Source of the DNA: Pelomonas sp051857475
Lineage (GTDB): Bacteria > Pseudomonadota > Gammaproteobacteria > Burkholderiales > Burkholderiaceae_C
Direction: 5' to 3'
Length of the DNA: 64,000 bases
NCBI RefSeq assembly: GCF_051857475.1
Contig: NZ_JBPZGZ010000002.1
Span: 1,302,001 to 1,366,000 of the forward strand
Shown: one piece after another, positions 25,045-32,942 of the stretch
Numbering within the stretch: position 1 is the stretch's first letter
How the letters are laid out: each line of letters starts with the position of its first letter
The notes under the pieces: generated by a model
Database searches by the model: none
Told to the model about the DNA's origin: nothing
Seen by the model: the letters and a program-made list of their open reading frames with translations, nothing else
Position numbers and translations under genes: made by a program

Positions 25045-25881
25045 TCAGGCCTCGGCCACCAGCACGAAGGCTGGGGCCCAGAAGTAGTCGCTGATGTGCT
25101 CCAAGCGCGTCACGCGCCAGCCCAGGTTTTCAAGCTTCTCGCGCCACACCGACGCCGGATGCTCCCAGTTCGTCGCGGCGGTCTGGGCATCGAGCTGGCC
25201 GAGGAACATCGGGATCAGGAAGCCCTGCGCGACGAGGTCGCGCGTGGCGCCTTCGTACTCGCCCAGGGCGCGCTCGTAGCGGGCCGCGAGCGAGGCCACG
25301 TAGGCGTCTGAGCCGCGCACGAGGTCGGGGATGTCAAACTCGACGATGACGAGCTTGCGCACGTGCTCGCGCAGCCGCGCGAGGCCGGCCCAGCGTTCGG
25401 GCTCGGGAATGGCCTGCAGCGCGAAGCTGGCCTGGGCGAGGTCCCAGCGGTCATCGGGTTGGAGCTTGGCGGCGAAGGCGCCGAGGCCCTCGTTCAGCGC
25501 CTGCACGGGCAGCGCGGGCTGCTCGGCTTGGGCGCGGGCCACGGCGCTGGTCAGCAGGGCGCTGGCGGGCTCCACCAAGGTCAGGCGCTGCAGGGTTTGC
25601 GGGTTGGCGGTGGCGGCCAGCGCCGGAAACAGCGCATGGCCGTCGCCGCAGCCGATGTCGAGCAGCGAGTGGGTTTCTGTCGTGTAGTGACTCGCCAACT
25701 CCGCGCTGACGCGCTCATACAGCGGCACATTGCCGCCGCCGCGGATGAAGGCTTCGAAGGCGGCGGGGGAGGTGTAGACGTGGGTGTTTTTGGCGCTAGT
25801 GGCGTGCTGACGGAGGGCTGTGCTCAGCAGCGGGAGGTCAGTGATGGCGCTCTGCAGCGCAGTACCCGGTTGGATGGCCAT
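25045..25881 (-). CDS. class I SAM-dependent methyltransferase
   Basis: A 278-residue cytoplasmic methyltransferase. Motif I 'LLDIGCGDGHALF' binds the SAM; 'LTLVEPASALL' is motif II; 'WDLAQASFALQAIPEPERW' motif IV. C-terminal region ends 'ISDYFWAPAFVLVAEA'. Substrate cannot be assigned. Its first 19 codons and leader are duplicated imperfectly immediately upstream (25922-26009), giving a second, non-functional start region. Confidence 0.82.
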   Translation of the reverse strand: MAIQPGTALQSAITDLPLLSTALRQHATSAKNTHVYTSPAAFEAFIRGGGNVPLYERVSAELASHYTTETHSLLDIGCGDGHALFPALAATANPQTLQRLTLVEPASALLTSAVARAQAEQPALPVQALNEGLGAFAAKLQPDDRWDLAQASFALQAIPEPERWAGLARLREHVRKLVIVEFDIPDLVRGSDAYVASLAARYERALGEYEGATRDLVAQGFLIPMFLGQLDAQTAATNWEHPASVWREKLENLGWRVTRLEHISDYFWAPAFVLVAEA

Positions 25882-26009
25882 GCGGGACTATAGATTTGAG
25901 ACCTGACCCCGAACCCGGTCGCAGCAGCGGCAGGTCAGTGGTGATGCGTTGCAGCGCGGCGCCCGGTTGAATTGTCATGCTGGACTATAGGTTTGAGACC
26001 TGATCCCGC
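25825..26009. repeat. imperfect tandem duplication of methyltransferase 5' end
   Basis: Copy A 25825-25911 and copy B 25922-26009, offset 97 bp, cover the first codons, the start and the leader of the methyltransferase gene (minus strand). Each ends in an almost identical motif GACTATAG-TTTGAGACCTGA-CCC. Copy B lacks a continuous reading frame. Confidence 0.85.
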
Positions 26010-26017
26010 ACCGCGCA

Positions 26018-27061
26018 TCACCGGCGCTTTTCGCGCCATGAGTAGGGGCCTTCGGCGTTGTGCGCGCTCCCGAGCTCAACTTTCATTTCAGGAAGCTCGT
26101 GGAGGCTCGGTTCTTCCGGATTGGAACTTTTGACCACCAGGTGCAGCTGCATGCGCAGATCCCGGTGCGCAAACATGTTTGGTTCGAGCATCGGCAAAGT
26201 GACCGCGCCTCCTGCGCGCGCGACAAGCTTATGAGACAGATGATTTAAGAGCGCAGCGCGAGCCACGTGCCCAATGTTGTCGACTAGCTTGCCGATCTCG
26301 ACCTTGTGCCTGCTCTCGACGGCGCTCAAATCCTCGCCATGGGCTATCGCGTTGCGGAAGTCGTTCCCTATCTCGTAGAGCTTGGTGTGATCCCCTTTGA
26401 CCAGCTTTTGAAACAGCAGCTGAATTGCTTGCTTCGCGTACGGACGGTGAGTCGGAACAAGATCGCAGGTCGGGCAGAACAGGTCTCCCTTGCACTTGCT
26501 GCAACTGTCCGGGACCTTCGTGGTTGGTTTCTCAACCTGCGCCACGAGCTCGATGGATTGCCAGAAGTACTGAAACTGGTCGTCTGGGTATTGGCTGCTG
26601 ACGCCGTTCGAAAACCACCTTATGGCTCTTTTGATGGCGATGTCGGAGTTCGCCTCCAAAGCGTTACGCGCCGACTCGACCAGCTCCTCGGTCAGGCATT
26701 TGTAAGGCCGATCGTCGACAACAAAGTTGCTCACGTCGATGCAGTCACGGTCCGCTAGCCCTGCGGTCCAATCAACGATGCGGCGCAGTCGGTGAATCCG
26801 AAATGTCATGCTCGTGATCAGGCTGAGGTGCGTAAGGTACTCACGAAGCAACTCCGTGCTTGGCGATTCCGCCTGATCGATGTGTTCCCCAGCCATGATC
26901 ACAATGGCTCGCAACAGTGGCTCGTCAAGCCCTTTTTCTACCTTTAGGTCGCTCAGCTGGATTTCAGCGCCTCTGATCTCAATGCGTAGAAGGCTGCCCG
27001 GAATCTCGTCTGCTAAGCATCCGTGAGCCAGTACCTCGAATTCGACTAGAACCCTGTTCAT
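26018..27061 (-). CDS. hypothetical protein with zinc-ribbon, MauJ/HEPN-like
   Basis: A 347-residue protein, no signal peptide or membrane segment. Central helical region 'AIKRAIRWFSNGVSSQYPDDQFQYFWQSIELVAQ' resembles proteins annotated as MauJ/HEPN-like; it is followed by a C-x2-C...C-x2-C ribbon ('CSKCKGDLFCPTC') and 'YEIGNDFRNAIAHGEDL', the R-x4-H type motif often seen in HEPN domains. Base composition is clearly lower in GC than the neighbours, with many Ile/Asn/Lys codons, and it is bounded by inverted copies of one motif, which suggests acquisition by transfer. Function unknown; a defence or toxin-like role is speculation. Confidence 0.6.
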   Translation of the reverse strand: MNRVLVEFEVLAHGCLADEIPGSLLRIEIRGAEIQLSDLKVEKGLDEPLLRAIVIMAGEHIDQAESPSTELLREYLTHLSLITSMTFRIHRLRRIVDWTAGLADRDCIDVSNFVVDDRPYKCLTEELVESARNALEANSDIAIKRAIRWFSNGVSSQYPDDQFQYFWQSIELVAQVEKPTTKVPDSCSKCKGDLFCPTCDLVPTHRPYAKQAIQLLFQKLVKGDHTKLYEIGNDFRNAIAHGEDLSAVESRHKVEIGKLVDNIGHVARAALLNHLSHKLVARAGGAVTLPMLEPNMFAHRDLRMQLHLVVKSSNPEEPSLHELPEMKVELGSAHNAEGPYSWREKRR

Positions 27062-27130
27062 ATGAATGCCCCTGATTTACCTAGAGATCAGGCCCGGCAA
27101 TGGGTCATCGCAGAGCCGTGTTCGCGGTTC

Positions 27131-27156
27131 GGGGGCAGATCTCAAATCTTTAGCCC
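27131..27156 (-). repeat. inverted copy of the 26-bp leader motif
   Basis: Reverse complement of the 25883-25908 motif with about 22 of 26 matches. It overlaps the stop codon of the downstream membrane protein gene. With the copy at 25985-26008 it brackets the hypothetical gene 26018-27061 in inverted orientation. Confidence 0.6.
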
Positions 27157-27606
27157 TGCCGCCGCTGCCTGCTCTGCCGTCACCTCTTCCTCCGCATCCC
27201 GATACCTCGAGTGCCACGCATAGGTTGCCCTCATGGCTGTCAGATAGAACAGGAAGAAAACGATGGTCAGCAACACACCGGAGGCCTTTCCCATCTCGTA
27301 CCACATCAGCAACTTGCCAATAGTGAAGTAGATGAAGAGGAGCGTGGCGGCCACGCGGCTCTTGCGGAACACGAAGATTGCCAGCACTGCGAATATGGCG
27401 GCGTCGACAAGAACGGCAGGGTCCAGCATGTAGGCGAGGTCTTTGTTCGTCGAGGTGGTCACGAAGCCCGCGACACCGAACGCCACAGTGATGCCCGCCG
27501 AGATCAGGGCGGCAATGCCCCCGCTCTTGATCGCCTTCGCACAGGACGCCCTGTCGTGAAAGCTGAAGCTGTCCAGGAACGATTTCTTCTCGCCGTATGT
27601 GGCCAT
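27142..27606 (-). CDS. small membrane protein of unknown function
   Basis: A 154-residue protein with about four hydrophobic helices (residues about 29-50, 65-82, 86-104, 108-126) and a hydrophilic N-terminus 'MATYGEKKSFLDSFSFHDR'. The ATG at 27606 is set by AGGGAG six bases upstream; the frame upstream to 27747 has no start context. No family recognised; it may be part of the same acquired segment as the neighbouring gene. Confidence 0.7.
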   Translation of the reverse strand: MATYGEKKSFLDSFSFHDRASCAKAIKSGGIAALISAGITVAFGVAGFVTTSTNKDLAYMLDPAVLVDAAIFAVLAIFVFRKSRVAATLLFIYFTIGKLLMWYEMGKASGVLLTIVFFLFYLTAMRATYAWHSRYRDAEEEVTAEQAAAAGLKI

Positions 27607-27709
27607 TGGAGACTCCCTTGTCGATGTGGATAACAGTCGTCCAGGGCGAGTCGTTCGATAGACGGCTCTTGTCGCGTGCTGGACGGGTTTATGTTGCCAG
27701 TCCGACTTT

Positions 27710-27727
27710 TTGCCGGGGCCCCGGCAA
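27710..27727. promoter_or_regulatory. 18-bp perfect palindrome upstream of membrane protein gene
   Basis: TTGCCGGGGCCCCGGCAA reads the same on both strands with no loop, 104 bases before the 27606 start. The T tract is on the wrong side to be a terminator for the receptor gene, so an operator is possible. Confidence 0.4.
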
Positions 27728-27770
27728 ACCCGCAAGCAGAGGATCAAACCCTATAGGCCAACCTATCGCT

Positions 27771-29894
27771 TCAAAACCGATAGCTCCCATTCACGCTCGC
27801 CAACCACGTCCTTCCCGGCGCTGACTCAAAGAACCGCCCATTCCCATCGTTGACGATGACCGACCCGGCATAGCGGCGGCCCGTCAGGTTGTCCACACGC
27901 AGCAAGGCGCCCAAGTCCCAGGGGCCGAGGCTGAGCTGGTATCCGGCACTTGCCGCCAACGTTGCATAGCCCGGCGCCGCATCGCTGTTGAGGTCGTTGA
28001 CATACACCTTGCTCAACGCCCGCGCCTCAGCGCCCAGGCGCCAGCCCCCGCTCGACTGCCACGTCAGCGCGCCATAAACCGAAGTGCGCGCAATGCCGGG
28101 AATGCGGTTGTCGGCATTGACCTGTTGGTTGGCCGCGGCACAGGGTGTGGCGGTGCAGGTCAAAAAGCCGTCGCGGTAGCGCGCGTCCAGCCAGGTGGCC
28201 GCGACTTGTGCCTGCAGCGTGGTGGCGAGATGAAACGAGCCCGACGCCTCCAGCCCACGCCGGCGGGTGGCGCCGGCGTTTTGATAGGTGGCGCGGCCGC
28301 CGACATTGGTCTGGGTGACGATCTCGTGCTCGGTGCCAGTCTGGAACAGGGCCAGCGTGATCTCGCTGCCGTCCCAGGGCCGGGCCTTGAGGCCGGCTTC
28401 GACGCTGCGGCTGACCGAAGCCTGCAGGCCGAAGTTCAAGCCGGTGGCGCCGTTGGGTCGGTAGGCCAGCTCGTTCAGCGTCGGCGTCTCGAAGCCCTTG
28501 CCGGCGGTGGCGTAGACATGCAGGCCCTCGCTGACGGCATAGCTCGCGCCCAGCACCGGCAGCGTGGCCGAGTAGCTGGCGGCGCCGCTGTCGTCAGGGT
28601 TGGTGCGGGTGATGTAGGCATCCGTGGACGTGAAGCTGACCTTGGCGCGGCGCACGCCGGCATTCAGCAGCCAGGCCGGCGTGGGCCGCCATTCGGCTTG
28701 CAAGTACGGGTCGGCATTGCTGACGTGGTTGGTCTCGTCGCGGCGCAGGGCCCCTTGCACGCCGAGCGTCGTGCCGACGAAGTTCTGGTAGCCCAGGCGG
28801 TGCTCGCTCAACTCATCGGCGGCCACGCCGGCGATGACGCTGGCCGTGGCTCCCTTCCAGCGCCAACGCACATCGGCCCCCTGGTAGTCGCGCGACAGGT
28901 CGATGACGCCACCGGGGTGCAGGGCGCTCGCCTGCGTGGCGACCGGGATGGACTGGAACTGCGTCGTCGTGCGGTGGCCTTGGTAGACCATCACCCGCAG
29001 CGTGTTGCTCGCATCGATGCCGTGCTCCAGCACCAGGCCGCCCTGGGTCTGCTGCATGGTCTTGCGGGTGTCGAAGCTCAGCGCGGACGGGTCGACGCTG
29101 CGCGGGTCGGCCTGCCATTGCGCACGCGTCAGGCCCAGCGGGTCCTGCGCCTCGGGCAGCTCGACGCTGTTGGCGATGACGGTGAGCTGGGTGTCGGCGC
29201 CGAGCTTGAAGTGGAGCCGCGCATTGCCCAGGCGCCTCTCGGTGGCGCTGTGCTGGCGGTAGCCGTCGGTCTCGAAGCGGCTGGCGCCGAGGGTGTAGCC
29301 GATGGCGCCTGCGGTGCCGCTGGCCGACGCAGCCACGCGCTTCAGGCCGTCGCTGCCCAAGCCCACGCTGGCGTCCGCGCGCGTCGTGCCCGTGGGCGCT
29401 GCGGAGTAGATGCTGATGACGCCGCCCGAGGAGTTGCCGTACAGGGCCGAGAACGGCCCGCGCAGCACCTCGACGCGGCCGACGGTGCCGAGTTCGACAT
29501 TGGTGATCTGGCCCTGGCCGTCGGGCAGGGTGGCGGGGATGTCGTCCACATAGACGCGCACGCCGCGGATACCGAAGCTGGCCCTTGCGCCGAAGCCGCG
29601 CACCGAGATCTGCCCGTCCTGGGCGTAGTTCTGGCGGTCGCGGGCCAGCAGGCCGGGCACGCCGCCCAGGCCTTCGGAGAGGTTGACCTGGGCGCGGCCG
29701 GCGCGCAGTTCCTCGCCGGTGATGCGGTCGATGGAGGCGGGCACGTCGAAGGGCGGGGCCTCGCTGCGCGTGGCGGTGACGACGACGGGGGCCAGGCGCT
29801 CGGTCTCCGCGGCATGGGCGGCGAGCACCGGAAGCGCGAGGGCCAGGGCCGCGGCCAGGCGGGTGGAGCAGGGAGCGGAGGAACTGCGGAGCAT
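27771..29894 (-). CDS. pqqU: TonB-dependent receptor, PqqU (YncD)-like
   Basis: A 707-residue outer-membrane beta-barrel receptor with signal peptide (1-26), TonB box region ('APVVVTATRSE'), plug and barrel. It matches E. coli PqqU/YncD, the receptor for pyrroloquinoline quinone, along its length as recalled: plug 'NLSEGLGGVPGLL', 'RQNYAQDGQISVRGFGARAS', 'YVDDIPATLPDGQGQ'; barrel 'FDTRKTMQQTQGGL', 'FQSIPVATQASALHPGGV', 'AGKGFETPTLNELAYRPNG'; C-terminus 'GNGRFFESAPGRTWLASVNGSYRF'. Start at 29894 (MLRSSS) fits the signal peptide. Ligand PQQ is an inference from homology. Confidence 0.88.
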   Translation of the reverse strand: MLRSSSAPCSTRLAAALALALPVLAAHAAETERLAPVVVTATRSEAPPFDVPASIDRITGEELRAGRAQVNLSEGLGGVPGLLARDRQNYAQDGQISVRGFGARASFGIRGVRVYVDDIPATLPDGQGQITNVELGTVGRVEVLRGPFSALYGNSSGGVISIYSAAPTGTTRADASVGLGSDGLKRVAASASGTAGAIGYTLGASRFETDGYRQHSATERRLGNARLHFKLGADTQLTVIANSVELPEAQDPLGLTRAQWQADPRSVDPSALSFDTRKTMQQTQGGLVLEHGIDASNTLRVMVYQGHRTTTQFQSIPVATQASALHPGGVIDLSRDYQGADVRWRWKGATASVIAGVAADELSEHRLGYQNFVGTTLGVQGALRRDETNHVSNADPYLQAEWRPTPAWLLNAGVRRAKVSFTSTDAYITRTNPDDSGAASYSATLPVLGASYAVSEGLHVYATAGKGFETPTLNELAYRPNGATGLNFGLQASVSRSVEAGLKARPWDGSEITLALFQTGTEHEIVTQTNVGGRATYQNAGATRRRGLEASGSFHLATTLQAQVAATWLDARYRDGFLTCTATPCAAANQQVNADNRIPGIARTSVYGALTWQSSGGWRLGAEARALSKVYVNDLNSDAAPGYATLAASAGYQLSLGPWDLGALLRVDNLTGRRYAGSVIVNDGNGRFFESAPGRTWLASVNGSYRF

Positions 29895-29990
29895 GGCTCG
29901 CCGGCAGGCGGTCGGTGAAAAAGGGCGAAGCATGCCAGGGGCGGCATGCCCCCGGCCGCGGGCCGGGCACGCCGCGCAAGGCGTCAACGC

Positions 29991-30656
29991 TCAGTGCCCC
30001 GAGAGCGCAGCGACCAGGGCCTGGGCGACGGCTTCACTGGAATTCGGGTTCTGGCCCGTGATCAGCTTGCCGTCCTGCTCGACGTGGCTCAGCAGGGGCA
30101 GCAGCGCGGAATGGAAGTCGGCACCGCTGGCCTCCATCTCGTCCTGCAGCAGGAAGGGAACGACATCCTTCAAGCGCGCCAGGAACTCCTCGGCATTGGT
30201 GAAGCCGGTGGCGCGGCGGCCCTTGAAAAAGGGTTGGCCGTCGGTGCGGCTGGCATGCACCAGCGCGGCCGGGCCGTGGCAGACGGCCGCGATCACCTTG
30301 CCGGCCGCATCGTGGCGCGACACCAGGGCGTGCAGGGTCGCATTGCGCGCCAGGTCCACCATGGGGCCGTGGCCGCCGGGGATGAAGATGGCGTCATAGG
30401 TTTCGTCCTTGACGGATGCGAGCGTGGCGCTGTGCTGCAGCGCTTCCAGCGGCCGGGCCCAGGTGTCGCGTTGCTCGTCGGTCGGGGCCGTCTTGGGGTC
30501 CAGCGGCACGGGGCCACCCAGCGGCGAGGAAACCGTGACGGTGATGCCGGCCTCGGTGACTGCGAGGTAGGGCACGGCGAACTCCTCCAGCCACAGGCCG
30601 GTCGGATGGCCGGGTGCGAGTTGCGAGGCACTGGTGGTGACGAAGAGGGCGCGCAT
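29991..30656 (-). CDS. DJ-1/PfpI family protein (type 1 glutamine amidotransferase-like)
   Basis: A 221-residue cytosolic protein of the DJ-1/PfpI/Hsp31 group. Nucleophile elbow 'AAVCHGPAAL' with the reactive Cys, preceded by 'AIFIPGGHGPMVD' with the Glu/Gly-rich oxyanion region. Members are glyoxalase III, chaperone or protease-like enzymes. Close to Hsp31/YDR533C-type by length. It is 98 bases from the receptor gene start, same strand, and may be in one unit. Confidence 0.85.
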   Translation of the reverse strand: MRALFVTTSASQLAPGHPTGLWLEEFAVPYLAVTEAGITVTVSSPLGGPVPLDPKTAPTDEQRDTWARPLEALQHSATLASVKDETYDAIFIPGGHGPMVDLARNATLHALVSRHDAAGKVIAAVCHGPAALVHASRTDGQPFFKGRRATGFTNAEEFLARLKDVVPFLLQDEMEASGADFHSALLPLLSHVEQDGKLITGQNPNSSEAVAQALVAALSGH

Positions 30657-30739
30657 GGGAGGCTTTCAGGGTGGCTGCGCCCAATTTAGGCCGTCATCCG
30701 CCCGCGCCTTGTAGGCGGCAATGCCGCGCGCAGCGCGAC

Positions 30740-32650
30740 TCAACGCACTCTGCGGTACAGCGTGTTCCGGCTGATGCCCAGGCGCCGGGCCGCCTCCGAC
30801 ACATTGCCCCCCACGGCCGCCAGCGTGGCACGGATGCGGGCATCGGTGAGTTGGCGCAGGTCGTCGGGGCTGGGCCCGACGTTGGCCACGTCGGCCAGGG
30901 CCGCCAGTTCGGCCCGCAAGTCCTCGGGCAGCTCGGCGTCGGTCAGTCGTGTGGCGCCGTCGTCCAGCAGGGCCACGGCCGTCCTCAGCGCATGGGCCAG
31001 CTGGCGCACATTGCCCGGCCAGCGCAGCCGCGAGAAGGCGGCCATCAGGGCGTCGTCCACCCGCAGCGCGCGGTCCGGCGCTTCGGCCTGCAGCAGCCGG
31101 CCCACCAGGGCGGCCAGGTCGCTGCGCTCGCGCAGCGGCGGCAGCGTGAGCATCAGGCCGTTGAGGCGGTAGTAGAGGTCCTCGCGGAAGCGGCCGGCGG
31201 CCACTTCGTCCTTCAGGCTGCGATGGCTGGCGCAGACGAGGCGAAAGTCCACCGTCACCGCGGCGCCGCCGCCCAGCGGCGTGACCTCGTGCGTCTCCAG
31301 CACCCGCAGCAGGCGGGCCTGCATGGCGAGCGGCATGTCGCCGATCTCGTCAAGAAACAGCGTGCCGCCGTCGGCCTCGCGGATGCGGCCCGGCGCGCCC
31401 TGGCGGCTGGCGCCGGTGAAGGCCCCGGAGCGGTAGCCGAAGAGTTCGGCCTCGATCAGCGTCTCGGGCAGGGCGGCGCAATTGACGGCCACGAAGGGCC
31501 GGCGAGCGCGCGCGCTGCTGGCATGCAGGGCGCGGGCGAACACATCCTTGCCGGTGCCGGTTTCGCCGCACAGCAGCAGCGGGATGGCAGGCTTGTCGAG
31601 CACGCGGCGGGCGCGGGCCACGGTGCCGCGCAGGGCCGTGTCGCCGGTGTCCAGGGCGGCCAGGGCATCCATGGGGCGCCAGTCGGCGTCGGCCACCGCA
31701 GGCCGCGGCGCGGCCGGTGCGGCGCGCTGGCGCAGCGTGTGGCCGGGCTCCAGGCGCATCCACAGTGGCGTGGCAGCGGGGCTCCCCTGCACGATGCGGG
31801 GCGCGGCGCCCTGGGCCAGCAGGCGGTCCAGTTCGGTGCCGAACACGCGCTCCACGGTGGCGGCGCCAATGTCGCGGCGGGCCAGGCCCAGCAGCTCCAG
31901 CGCGGCCGTGGTGGCGCCGACGATCCAGCCGTCCTCGCTCAGCGCGACCAGGCCTTCGGTGATGGTGCCCAGGCCTTCGGCTTGCGCGTGCAGGCGCACG
32001 ACGATGCCGGCGGCGTGCCGCGCGGTAAAGAGCTGGTGCTCGATCATGCGGGCGCCGGAGCGCGCCAGCGCCAGGGTGTGGCGGTGGTAGCCGCGGCGGT
32101 CGCCGGAGATGTCCAACACACCGACCAGCTGGCCGGCGGCGTCGGCGATGGGCGCGGCGGCGCAGGTCAGGAAGCCGTTGCGCTCCAGGTAGTGCTCGCC
32201 GCCGTGAACGACCAGGGGCGCGCCCTCGGCCAGGGCCGTGCCGATGGCGTTGGTGCCGCGCCATTGCTCGCTCCATACGGCGCCGGGGCGCAGGGCCACG
32301 CGGGCGGCGCGGTCGGCGAACTGGGGCTCGCCGGTGGCGTGCAGCAGCAGGCCCTGGGCGTCGGCCAGCAGCACCAGGCTGTCGCTGCCCTGGACCTGCT
32401 CATTCAGGAAGGCCATCACCGGCCGGGCGTGGGCCATCAGCACATGGCGGTGCTCCAGCGCGTGGGCCAGCTGGGCGGCGCTGGCATGCGGCGCACCTTG
32501 CGGGCGGCCCAGGGGCTGCAGGCCGAAATCGCGGCAGCGCGCCCAGCTGGCCTGCAGCGGGCCGGCGATGAGGCCGTCGGCGACGGCGCCCGTATCCAGC
32601 CATTGGCGGCGGGCCTGGCGGATGCGATCCGGTGGCGTGGGGCTGGGCAT
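30740..32650 (-). CDS. acoR: sigma-54-dependent activator, AcoR-like
   Basis: A 636-residue enhancer-binding protein. N-terminal GAF-type sensor (about residues 50-230, 'GTALAEGAPLVVHGGEHYLERNGFLTCAAAPI'), PAS-like part (about 220-290), AAA+ core with Walker A 'GETGTGKD', the sigma-54-contact loop 'GAFTGASR' and 'LFLDEIGDMPLAMQARLLRVLE', and C-terminal Fis-type HTH 'NVSEAARRLGISRNTLYRRVR'. Divergent from the aldehyde dehydrogenase gene whose promoter has a -24/-12 element, so it is the likely activator. Effector is probably acetaldehyde, acetoin or alcohol (inference). Confidence 0.9.
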   Translation of the reverse strand: MPSPTPPDRIRQARRQWLDTGAVADGLIAGPLQASWARCRDFGLQPLGRPQGAPHASAAQLAHALEHRHVLMAHARPVMAFLNEQVQGSDSLVLLADAQGLLLHATGEPQFADRAARVALRPGAVWSEQWRGTNAIGTALAEGAPLVVHGGEHYLERNGFLTCAAAPIADAAGQLVGVLDISGDRRGYHRHTLALARSGARMIEHQLFTARHAAGIVVRLHAQAEGLGTITEGLVALSEDGWIVGATTAALELLGLARRDIGAATVERVFGTELDRLLAQGAAPRIVQGSPAATPLWMRLEPGHTLRQRAAPAAPRPAVADADWRPMDALAALDTGDTALRGTVARARRVLDKPAIPLLLCGETGTGKDVFARALHASSARARRPFVAVNCAALPETLIEAELFGYRSGAFTGASRQGAPGRIREADGGTLFLDEIGDMPLAMQARLLRVLETHEVTPLGGGAAVTVDFRLVCASHRSLKDEVAAGRFREDLYYRLNGLMLTLPPLRERSDLAALVGRLLQAEAPDRALRVDDALMAAFSRLRWPGNVRQLAHALRTAVALLDDGATRLTDAELPEDLRAELAALADVANVGPSPDDLRQLTDARIRATLAAVGGNVSEAARRLGISRNTLYRRVR

Positions 32651-32778
32651 GCGGCTTGTCTCCTGGCGGCCCGTCGAAGGCTCTGCACAACTCTGGCGGA
32701 TGGGACGCTAGCTCGGCGCCCGGGCCCGTCAAGCGATTAAACCGCCCGGGCGGGTGCTGTGCCAATCCGGGGCGGTGT

Positions 32779-32793
32779 AACAGCGCGGCTGTT
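32779..32793. promoter_or_regulatory. candidate upstream activator site for AcoR-like regulator
   Basis: Perfect inverted repeat AACAGC-GCG-GCTGTT, with GTGTAACAGC as an extended left half, 75-89 bp upstream of the -24 element. This distance and form fit binding of an enhancer-binding protein. Confidence 0.55.
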
Positions 32794-32867
32794 CCGTTTC
32801 GTGACAGTCGCCGCTGCTTTCGCGCGGTCGGGTGCGCCGCCGCAAGGACTTGGCGCTCCAACCGCGC

Positions 32868-32882
32868 TGGCATGGGCCTTGC
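32868..32882 (+). promoter_or_regulatory. sigma-54 (-24/-12) promoter
   Basis: TGGCAT-N5-TTGC: GG and GC dinucleotides are separated by 10 bp as in the consensus TGGCAC-N5-TTGCA. It lies 60 bases before the aldehyde dehydrogenase ATG and points to it. Expected transcription start near 32893-32895. Confidence 0.85.
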
Positions 32883-32942
32883 GCTGTAGGCAGTGACCCG
32901 CGCAATTGACGCGGGCAATCCATTGCCCACTGGAGACAGCCC

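Noticed and set aside
27710..27727. Palindrome as terminator of the TonB receptor gene
   Set aside because: No loop and the T tract is on the wrong side.
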